Source: Thermoplasmata archaeon (GTDB lineage: Archaea > Thermoplasmatota > Thermoplasmata > Thermoplasmatales > Thermoplasmataceae). From it: 7,322 bases of DNA. The stretch covers positions 1 through 7,322 of the forward strand of contig JAJYVJ010000080.1 of the NCBI GenBank assembly GCA_021792045.1, written 5' to 3'. Below, piece after piece: positions 1-5,170 of this stretch. The position numbers were made by a program, and so were the translations under genes. Position 1 is the first letter of the stretch. Every line of letters starts with the position of its first letter. The notes below the pieces were generated by a model, which did no database searches, had not been told where the DNA came from, and saw only the letters and a program-made list of their open reading frames with translations.

Positions 1-528
1 CGCTCTTTCTATCGCATCGTTCAGACCGGTAACAGATCTCGCATCCGTCCGGGCTATGATAACAAAATCATCATTTTTTCTTGCATCAACAGCAGCTCTA
101 ATTTTAAGAATCATTTCACCTGGATCGACAAGAACCTTTCCTGCAAGATGACCGCATTTCTTCGGAAGCACCTGATCCTCGATATGGACAGCAGAGGCCC
201 CCGCGCTTTCGAGCACTCTCACAGTTCGTGTAACGTTTATTGCTTCACCAAATCCAGTGTCCGCATCGACTATAAGTGGGAGTTTGGAAACTTGAACGAT
301 TCTTCTAACACTATCCGCCACTTCCGTAAGCGTAGTTACTGAAAGATCTGGTAGTCCCATTGACCCTGCAACTCCGGAACCAGATAAATAAAGTGAGTTA
401 AATCCTGCTCTTTGAGCCTGAAGAGCAGCTATCCCGTCAATAACTCCAGGTGCTACTGCAAAGTTGTCTTTTAGGATCTTTCTTAACGCCGAAGGTCCTT
501 CGTTTACATTATCTCTCAAAATCGACAT
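1..528 (-). CDS. prpB: 2-methylisocitrate lyase PrpB, N-terminal part (cut by left edge)
   Basis: Last step of the methylcitrate cycle: cleaves 2-methylisocitrate to pyruvate and succinate in the cytoplasm. The 176 visible residues are the first part of an isocitrate lyase/PEP mutase-family TIM barrel of usually about 290-300 residues, so roughly 115-120 are missing past position 1. Seen: YLSGSG at residues 47-52, the Mg-binding DAD at 88-90, and KKCGH at 123-127 with catalytic Cys125; the sequence following YLSG (GSMGLPDL) also matches PrpB rather than glyoxylate-cycle isocitrate lyase or phosphonomutases. The ATG at 526-528 is chosen because it opens the conserved N-terminus and has a weak GTGAT Shine-Dalgarno-like match just upstream plus a TATA element about 55 bp away. 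It lies 70 bp downstream of prpD on the same strand, which supports the pathway call. prpC is not visible and could lie beyond the left edge. Confidence 0.93.
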   Translation of the reverse strand, partial: MSILRDNVNEGPSALRKILKDNFAVAPGVIDGIAALQAQRAGFNSLYLSGSGVAGSMGLPDLSVTTLTEVADSVRRIVQVSKLPLIVDADTGFGEAINVTRTVRVLESAGASAVHIEDQVLPKKCGHLAGKVLVDPGEMILKIRAAVDARKNDDFVIIARTDARSVTGLNDAIERA

Positions 529-580
529 AAGGAATCACTGTTCTACTATCCCAGCATCATAGATTATGGTTTCCTTGTAC

Positions 581-590
581 ATATTTAAGG
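581..590 (-). promoter_or_regulatory. TATA element for prpB
   Basis: Read on the minus strand this is CCTTAAATAT, an archaeal TATA-like box in the short prpD-prpB gap. With transcription starting about 25 bp downstream, the prpB leader would be roughly 30 nt, long enough to hold the weak GTGAT ribosome-binding match. The same 10 bases occur before prpD. Start site position is inferred. Confidence 0.55.
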
Positions 591-598
591 CCTAGTGA

Positions 599-1936
599 CT
601 AGTTTTTGTTGCTTACTTCCTGTGAAAGGAGTTCAAACAGATCATCAATTTGTCTCTTCTCCATGCTCTTGCAAAAGTCAATAATTTCCTTAGCACGTTC
701 TTCGCCCATTAAAGACTGTGCTTTCCTTTTCAGGTCGTCCCATGAATATGGATTCCTGAAATGCCCTTTTGGTACTATGACTTCCTCGGTTTCTTCCATT
801 CGATCGGTCTTAACTGTTATCTTTACCGGAAGATACTCTGGATACATCTCGTTGTACTTCTCTGTTACATTAAAATCAGTTCTGTCGATCAAATCAAGCA
901 AACTTTTCTCTTCAAAATAACTCTCCTGGAATGTATCTGGGGTGGGTGCACCGTGAAGAAGTGTGTAGGCTATAATGAATGGCATGCTGTGGTCTGCGGT
1001 TTCCCTGGTCCTTGGCCTCCGTTTCTCAGGGTCCTTTATAATAATTTTGTTTGCCACCTCGAATGTCTCGACAGTTACACCTTGAATGACGCCTCTTAGC
1101 CGTTTATGCAAAGACTCAGCAGCTTCGGCAGCGCTCATAGCGTGGTATTCTACTGGGTAATTCTTGATCATTGTTTTGAGCACCTTTCCATATGTTATAT
1201 CAAGATCAAATGCTCCTGAGACCTGTTTGAAGAATCCAAATTCACCCTCAAATATGGGGGATGGCCCGCTTAATCCCTCCTGTGCAAGAACAGCGGCAAA
1301 AACACTGTTCCTGCTTGCATTGGCTGCTGTACACCCTTTCCACATGCTAAGTTCTCCTGCCCTGGTCTGTCTGAGGCTTATGTTGTTGTTTATAGCGAGA
1401 CCAAGCAGATTTTCGAACTTCGTTTCATCGAGATTAAGGATGAGTCCGAGACCACTGGCAGAAGAAATTGAATCATAAGTTACGTGATCCCAACCTCTGT
1501 CACGAATGGAGACAACATCGGACAAAGAACATACCACGTCATAGGCCATATTGACACCCTTCAATATTTGCATGACCGAAAGTCCAAAAGCATCTCCTAT
1601 GGAAAGCATAGGGGGTATGTTATCAGATGGGTGAAGGGCTTCCTTTGAAAGGTAAGTATCATTAAAATCTAGATAACGTGTCATGGTTCCGTTTATGAAA
1701 GCAGCAGTGTCAACTGAAGCCTTTTCATTTGAAAAATAAATGTGTGCGTTATGCTTTCCGTTTGCAGGTAGCAATGCTTTCTTTTCTAAAACCACAGGTT
1801 CAGATCTCATGGCTCCGAATGATACAACAAGAGAATCTGCAACCCTTTTCTTGAGTTCGTCCAACAACTCACCACTTAGCGGATGATCCAATATATCATT
1901 TGAATGTTTTATTATCTTTTTAACTACTGTATCCAT
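599..1936 (-). CDS. prpD: 2-methylcitrate dehydratase, MmgE/PrpD family
   Basis: Dehydrates 2-methylcitrate to 2-methyl-cis-aconitate in the methylcitrate cycle of propionyl-CoA breakdown (in some PrpD systems an aconitase completes rehydration). At 445 residues it is close to the usual family length and appears complete. Family signatures visible: RYLDFNDTY at 87-95 followed by HPSD at 102-105, WKGCTAANASRN at 199-210 followed by an EGLSGP stretch, and the C-terminal-domain signature RPRTRETADHSMPF at 307-320. The start at 1934-1936 is supported by a TATA element placed for a leaderless transcript and the absence of a Shine-Dalgarno. prpB follows 70 bp downstream on the same strand. MmgE/PrpD proteins also include iminodisuccinate epimerases and cis-aconitate decarboxylases, but the prpB neighbour makes methylcitrate dehydratase by far the best reading. 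No frameshift or missing motif is seen. Confidence 0.92.
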   Translation of the reverse strand: MDTVVKKIIKHSNDILDHPLSGELLDELKKRVADSLVVSFGAMRSEPVVLEKKALLPANGKHNAHIYFSNEKASVDTAAFINGTMTRYLDFNDTYLSKEALHPSDNIPPMLSIGDAFGLSVMQILKGVNMAYDVVCSLSDVVSIRDRGWDHVTYDSISSASGLGLILNLDETKFENLLGLAINNNISLRQTRAGELSMWKGCTAANASRNSVFAAVLAQEGLSGPSPIFEGEFGFFKQVSGAFDLDITYGKVLKTMIKNYPVEYHAMSAAEAAESLHKRLRGVIQGVTVETFEVANKIIIKDPEKRRPRTRETADHSMPFIIAYTLLHGAPTPDTFQESYFEEKSLLDLIDRTDFNVTEKYNEMYPEYLPVKITVKTDRMEETEEVIVPKGHFRNPYSWDDLKRKAQSLMGEERAKEIIDFCKSMEKRQIDDLFELLSQEVSNKN

Positions 1937-1956
1937 TAATGGGACATTTATTTAAT

Positions 1957-1966
1957 ATATTTAAGG
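1957..1966 (-). promoter_or_regulatory. TATA element for prpD
   Basis: On the minus strand this reads CCTTAAATAT, ending 20 bp before the prpD ATG. That spacing puts the transcription start at or within a few bases of the ATG, so the mRNA is probably leaderless. The core is identical to the prpB element at 581-590. Confidence 0.6.
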
Positions 1967-2626
1967 GTAGGATTACAAACAAGATTTTTTCATGCAAGCG
2001 AGAATAAAACAGATTATATATTTAAAGATAATTGTGAATCTTATCTATGCTACAAGGAATCACCTGTTTTGTGATAACCAACTGATAGCAGGGAATCTTC
2101 TCTGAATAACTATTTGTTACAAGCGGCCAGAGGTTTGTTCTTCTCCATTTATGTCACCTTCATCCCTAACGATATGGGCAGTTTTGCATAAACTCATTAT
2201 CGAGTTCCGCGTAATTTTAAATCTTGAAAGTCGAGTCTCTGTCATATTAATGTTTCAATTACATGGCATTCAAGTATACAATCAATCGGGGTAGGCCTTT
2301 AGTCCGTTCATATGCTAAGGATATGAAACTGGAGCAATCAAAATCTGGCGGAGAATTCCCTTCGAATCAAACGTTGCATAGAGATCTTTGTGCGTGTTCC
2401 ATCAGAGAATAATTCCACCTTTATACAGTTCTTTCTGGCAATACGCAAGAACTACACAATTTATCCACATCGCAGGTCTATTGATCTTCTTATTCATGAC
2501 TTTTGCGACCTGATACGGATCTGATAAATGGTAAAAAAATAGGATGTTATTTTGCAATAATCAAATCGAGTTCAAAGTTGTATTTTCTTGGTTATTAAGT
2601 CAAAAAAAAGCATATTCAGACGGGCA
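1967..2626. other. Long intergenic stretch without a confident gene
   Basis: No rRNA, tRNA, CRISPR or recognisable riboswitch is seen. It holds only short open frames: a plus-strand ATG frame at 2263-2412 (49 residues, TATA-like TTTTAAAT at 2215-2222 but no Shine-Dalgarno); an overlapping plus frame without a good start, open to the TGA at 2524-2526 and rich in CGN Arg codons unlike the neighbouring genes; a minus ATG frame from 2245 of 42 residues; and a minus frame at 2318-2560 interrupted once by TGA at 2402-2404. Several frames being open over the same bases argues that most are chance. A small imperfect hairpin (ATCAC...GTGAT) lies at about 2059-2075. It could be a decayed gene or element remnant, or hold an unannotated RNA. 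Confidence 0.5.
2014..2027. promoter_or_regulatory. Second TATA-like element, orientation unclear
   Basis: The run is TTTAAATATATAA-like on the minus strand and TTATATATTTAAAG on the plus strand. On minus it could be an upstream promoter giving prpD a leader of about 50-60 nt. On plus it could drive a transcript starting near 2045, just at a tiny 12-residue ATG frame (2047-2085). The sequence does not decide between these. Confidence 0.3.
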
Positions 2627-2640
2627 AAATATTTATATTA
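2627..2640 (+). promoter_or_regulatory. TATA element for the two-helix membrane protein
   Basis: AAATATTTATATTA, centred about 36 bp before the ATG at 2671, predicts a transcription start near 2660 and a very short leader that still contains the AGGGGAG motif. Confidence 0.55.
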
Positions 2641-2660
2641 CAGTTCTGATATCCTATTAT

Positions 2661-2667
2661 AGGGGAG
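2661..2667 (+). promoter_or_regulatory. Ribosome binding site AGGGGAG
   Basis: A purine-rich Shine-Dalgarno-like AGGGGAG lies 3 bases before the ATG at 2671 (its G core about 5-8 bases away). It is unusual here, since most other starts in the window have no such site, and it supports ATG 2671 as the start. Confidence 0.5.
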
Positions 2668-2670
2668 CAA

Positions 2671-3429
2671 ATGAACAAGAAGATTTTTGTTATTGGCGTC
2701 GTACTGTTGGTAGTTGGTGTTATTTTATTCGGATTAGGTTATGCCGTGGGTAGTACTGGCTCAACAAATTTGTCTGGTTATTCAGCTGGAACAATGGCCA
2801 CATCGCAGATTAACATAACTTCAAATTCTTCCGTTCTTGTGGCTGGGGCAGGTATGTACCTTGTAAATAACTCAATGATAGGGGGGGTTTTTAGTTATTC
2901 ATCAGCTCTGTCAAGTGCGATGAAACCTACTGCATCTATGAACGTTGGCATTCTGGATTTGAAGAGCTATTCTGTTACTCCAGGTCTTTATTATGTAGTT
3001 TATGCAGAAAATAATAGCTCTACGCCAACTTCGTTGCCGTCTGGGTATCACTATACTGTTTCGCCCATATTTGGTTCGACTTCAGCAACTATTCTGGGAA
3101 TATTCGTTCTGGTGGGCTTGATTATTTTGATAATCGGAATAATATTGACAGTTATGGGGGGAATAGCTAAGCCTAAAGGAAAGCCGTCTTCCGAGAAGGA
3201 AGAGCAAAAACCACCAGAGGCACCACAACAAACACCACCGCAGACTGAAGAGCAGAAAACTGTGAGCAACACTGAGGAAAAAACCGGCAACACGAATACA
3301 GGCTCTGGGGAAAGTGCTGCTAAAGGTGAGAAAAGCGATAATCAACCCGCATCTAAAAAATCAACATCTGGTTCTAAGTCCTCGAAAAGTTCTAAATCCA
3401 CAAAAAGTAACCAAAAAAAGAATCAGTGA
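2671..3429 (+). CDS. Unrecognised two-helix membrane protein with Lys/Ser-rich tail
   Basis: I do not recognise a family. The 252 residues divide into a short positive start (MNKK), a hydrophobic helix at about 5-27, a Ser/Thr/Gly-rich loop at 28-138, a second strongly hydrophobic helix at about 140-163, then a hydrophilic tail at 164-252 beginning KPKGK and changing from Glu/Pro/Gln-rich to Lys/Ser-rich repeats (SGSKSSKSSKSTKS). The positive charges beside both helices suggest both ends face the cytoplasm and the loop faces outside. The loop has several N-X-S/T sequons (N48, N52, N66, N114, N115), fitting an exposed glycosylated surface, and a YSVTPGLYYVVYA strand pattern at 100-112. The tail looks disordered and could bind nucleic acid or another acidic partner, but that is inference. 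Own promoter and terminator-like sequence suggest a single-gene transcript. A G7T5 run at 2881-2892 lies inside the frame. Confidence 0.8.
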   Translation: MNKKIFVIGVVLLVVGVILFGLGYAVGSTGSTNLSGYSAGTMATSQINITSNSSVLVAGAGMYLVNNSMIGGVFSYSSALSSAMKPTASMNVGILDLKSYSVTPGLYYVVYAENNSSTPTSLPSGYHYTVSPIFGSTSATILGIFVLVGLIILIIGIILTVMGGIAKPKGKPSSEKEEQKPPEAPQQTPPQTEEQKTVSNTEEKTGNTNTGSGESAAKGEKSDNQPASKKSTSGSKSSKSSKSTKSNQKKNQ

Positions 3430-3430
3430 A

Positions 3431-3444
3431 TTTTTCTGGTTCTT
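3431..3444 (+). terminator. T-rich termination sequence
   Basis: TTTTTCTGGTTCTT begins two bases after the stop codon of the membrane protein, and further T runs follow at 3455-3459 and 3477-3487. Archaeal transcription typically ends in such U-rich stretches without a hairpin. None is seen here. Confidence 0.4.
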
Positions 3445-3510
3445 TAATTCCAAATTTTTGAGAAAATAAGAATGAAATTTCTTTTTCTGGGCGATATGGT
3501 TAGCATAAGT

Positions 3511-3654
3511 CTATGGTGAATATAAACCGTTAGATCTTACTGTAATTGTTCCGAGTTGAATATACCTGATGCCTAATTCTGGGGTATACGGAGTATTGGG
3601 AAGTGAATCTTTCGTCAGGATTTCCGTTCCCTTATAATTACTAATAACATCCAT
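3511..3654 (-). CDS. Small hypothetical protein, 47 residues
   Basis: A complete ATG-to-TAG frame of 47 residues beginning MDVISNYKG and ending RSNGLYSP. No family recognised. The predicted protein is soluble, without Cys, with a strand-like IRYIQLGTITVRS stretch at 29-41. Points in favour: it fills most of the gap between two genes, its codons favour purines in first position, its two Arg codons are AGG and AGA like the neighbours, and a TATA-like element lies just upstream. Points against: a frame of this length can occur by chance in AT-rich DNA, no Shine-Dalgarno is visible, and the TATA centre is only about 21 bp from the ATG, slightly short for a leaderless start. A TTG two codons upstream is an alternative start. 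Confidence 0.42.
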   Translation of the reverse strand: MDVISNYKGTEILTKDSLPNTPYTPELGIRYIQLGTITVRSNGLYSP

Positions 3655-3670
3655 AATCAATGAACAAAAA

Positions 3671-3678
3671 ATTTAAAT
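3671..3678. promoter_or_regulatory. Palindromic TATA element shared by two divergent small genes
   Basis: ATTTAAAT is its own reverse complement, so it can serve both strands. Its centre is about 34 bp before the plus-strand ATG at 3709 (short leader, about 7 nt) and about 21 bp before the minus-strand ATG at 3654. It is most convincing for the plus-strand gene. ACAA at 3664-3667 and TTGT at 3681-3684 give it loosely symmetric flanks. Confidence 0.5.
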
Positions 3679-3708
3679 ACTTGTTTTAGAATATATTCTT
3701 GGTCATTT

Positions 3709-3843
3709 ATGGCACACAAAAAATTTGATGAAGATGACCCGGAAATAGCTAGTGCAGAAGAAATGGACGAAGTTGCCTTTGGGGAACCAAAAGGAGAAAA
3801 GAAAAAATCAAGGAACGATTCTCGTTCTGTCTCTAGGAAATAA
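3709..3843 (+). CDS. Small charged protein, 44 residues, overlapping aspS 3' end
   Basis: Complete ATG-to-TAA frame. No family recognised. The protein is very hydrophilic: MAHKKFDEDDPEIASAEEMD is strongly acidic, then residues 26-35 turn basic (EPKGEKKKSR) and the end is Ser/Arg-rich (NDSRSVSRK), a two-part charge pattern typical of small disordered binding proteins. It has a clear TATA element (TTTAAATA at 3672-3679) spaced for a nearly leaderless mRNA, which is the main reason to accept it. The last 36 bases overlap the end of aspS on the opposite strand, so the basic tail is encoded antisense to the conserved C-terminus of AspRS. Function unknown; I do not assign one. Confidence 0.62.
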   Translation: MAHKKFDEDDPEIASAEEMDEVAFGEPKGEKKKSRNDSRSVSRK

Positions 3844-5094
3844 ACTAACTTCTCTGATATTTTGTAGATCTAGCAGAATCATCGTGAGACGCTCCAGACC
3901 TAATCCCCACCCTGCGTGTGGTGGCATACCATATCTGAAAGCTTTCAGGTGAAATTCAAAATCTGCTGGATTTAAACCTTTTTCCTTTAACCTTTTTTCT
4001 AATAAATCTACTTCGTGAATACGTTGCGCTCCTGATGTGATTTCTTTATCCCTGTATTGCAGATCAAACGAATTTGTCACAAGATGATTATCTTCCTTTG
4101 GCATGGTATAAAACGCCCTTACCTGAGATGGCCATTCAGTAATAAAATAAAACGACTTGAACTGTTCTCCTACAATTTTGAGTTGTTCTGGACTAAAATC
4201 TCCGCCAAATTCCATTTCAACACCATTTTTGTGTAGATAATCAATACACTTCTGATAAGAGATTCTAGGAAATGGAATTTCCGGAATTTCGATTTGTATT
4301 GAAGTGAGATCGCGAAAAGCATTGCTTAGGGCAACAGATTCTATGCCTGCTTTGACAGATCTTTCTAACACGCTCATAGCGTCATTGTGATCGGAAAAAC
4401 TCATCTCAATGTCAATAGAGGTGAACTCATTCAGATGTCGGGGCGTATTATGTTCCTCTGCTCTAAAGGCTGGTCCAACTTCAAACACGCGGTCAAATCC
4501 TGCTGACATAAGCATTTCTTTGTATAACTGTGGACTCTGGTTAAGATAAGCACTTTTTTCAAAATACTTCACGCCGAAGAGATCGGCTCCACCTTCCGTT
4601 GCAGCAGCTACGATTTTAGGTGTGTGAACCTCAACAAAGTGTTCAGAATTCAAGAACTTTCTTATACCCCATAATAGTTCGCTTTCAACATGGAATATTT
4701 GCAGTCTTTCCGGCTTACGAAGATCAAGGAATCTATTATTAAACCTGGTGTCAAAGTCTGCTTCAACTGGATCTGCTATTCCCAAGGGAAGAGGAGTTAA
4801 TGAACGATTAAGTAAGGAAAGATCAATTGTCTGTACCTCCATCCCTCCTTTTGCAGGGGAATGTTTATTCAGTATACCAGTAAGCTTTATTACGGACTCC
4901 CTGGTAAGTTCATTGATCATCTGCCTTGTTGATTCATTGTCCAGCTTGAGTGTTGACTGAATTATGCCAGTATTGTCTCTCACCATCAAAAAGGCAACGT
5001 TCTTTAATTTCCTGATATCCTGAACCCATCCCGCTATATCAACTCGTTTTCCGTCCTCTAAACCAGATAGTTCATAAATGTAGTTTCTAGACAT
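3808..5094 (-). CDS. aspS: Aspartyl-tRNA synthetase, archaeal type (AspRS)
   Basis: Class IIb synthetase that charges tRNA-Asp with aspartate using ATP. The 428 residues match the compact archaeal form, lacking the insertion domain of bacterial AspRS. Order: OB-fold anticodon-binding domain at about 1-100 (AGWVQDIR at 21-28), then the catalytic domain with motif 1 around 140-160, the ATEGGADLF substrate loop at 165-173, NQSPQLYKE at 185-193, motif 2 FEVGPAFRAEEHNTPRHLNE at 204-223, and motif 3 GWGLGLERL at 395-403, ending in the archaeal-type FPRDRTRIVP. Start ATG 5092-5094 has an AT-rich TATA-like element about 25 bp upstream and no Shine-Dalgarno, so probably leaderless. By eye, the positions that separate Asp-specific from Asp/Asn-relaxed archaeal enzymes are Gln25 and Lys82. 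Convergent with, and overlapping by 36 bp, the small gene at 3709; divergent from the NfeD gene. Confidence 0.95.
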   Translation of the reverse strand: MSRNYIYELSGLEDGKRVDIAGWVQDIRKLKNVAFLMVRDNTGIIQSTLKLDNESTRQMINELTRESVIKLTGILNKHSPAKGGMEVQTIDLSLLNRSLTPLPLGIADPVEADFDTRFNNRFLDLRKPERLQIFHVESELLWGIRKFLNSEHFVEVHTPKIVAAATEGGADLFGVKYFEKSAYLNQSPQLYKEMLMSAGFDRVFEVGPAFRAEEHNTPRHLNEFTSIDIEMSFSDHNDAMSVLERSVKAGIESVALSNAFRDLTSIQIEIPEIPFPRISYQKCIDYLHKNGVEMEFGGDFSPEQLKIVGEQFKSFYFITEWPSQVRAFYTMPKEDNHLVTNSFDLQYRDKEITSGAQRIHEVDLLEKRLKEKGLNPADFEFHLKAFRYGMPPHAGWGLGLERLTMILLDLQNIREVSLFPRDRTRIVP

Positions 5095-5113
5095 TTATGG
5101 TTAATCCCATTGT

Positions 5114-5125
5114 ATTAATTAAAAT
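5114..5125 (-). promoter_or_regulatory. TATA-like element for aspS
   Basis: Minus-strand ATTTTAATTAAT, centred about 25 bp before the aspS ATG, as expected for a leaderless transcript. It shares the 76-bp gap with the promoter of the divergent NfeD gene. A weaker match than the prp boxes. Confidence 0.45.
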
Positions 5126-5141
5126 AATAGATGATCGAAAG

Positions 5142-5150
5142 ACTAAATAA
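5142..5150 (+). promoter_or_regulatory. TATA-like element for the NfeD gene
   Basis: ACTAAATAA is centred about 25 bp before the GTG at 5171, predicting a transcript starting at or near that GTG. A second AT run (ATATATAATAA, 5154-5164) is closer but too near the start codon to act as the TATA box for it. Confidence 0.45.
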
Positions 5151-5170
5151 TCAATATATAATAATTATAC

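Noticed and set aside
148..342. Plus-strand open frame of 64 codons
   Set aside because: It lies wholly antisense to prpB, whose protein carries the family's catalytic motifs; no promoter or ribosome site.
606..1478. Three plus-strand frames of 104-112 codons
   Set aside because: All are antisense to prpD, which is complete and has all family signatures; they are products of its codon pattern.
2402..2404. In-frame TGA as a possible recoded selenocysteine codon
   Set aside because: No recognised selenoprotein motif or following structured element; a decayed or chance frame is simpler.
2331..2526. Plus-strand open frame of about 65 codons ending in TGA
   Set aside because: No start codon with signals, and Arg is mostly CGN whereas the real genes here favour AGA/AGG; likely chance.
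1937..2670. tRNA gene, CRISPR array or C/D box RNA in the long gap
   Set aside because: No cloverleaf or T-loop sequence, no regularly spaced repeats, and no paired RTGATGA/CTGA boxes at workable spacing.
2544..2753. Plus-strand 69-codon frame across the membrane-protein start
   Set aside because: It overlaps the promoter and start of the frame at 2671, which has TATA, ribosome site and coherent membrane topology.
3051..3345. Two minus-strand frames of 80-87 codons, Leu/Cys/Ser-rich
   Set aside because: Antisense to the low-complexity Lys/Glu/Pro/Gln tail of the membrane protein, which produces hydrophobic-looking shadows.
3752..3952. Plus-strand 66-codon frame overlapping aspS
   Set aside because: Out of frame with the better supported small gene at 3709 and mostly antisense to conserved AspRS sequence.
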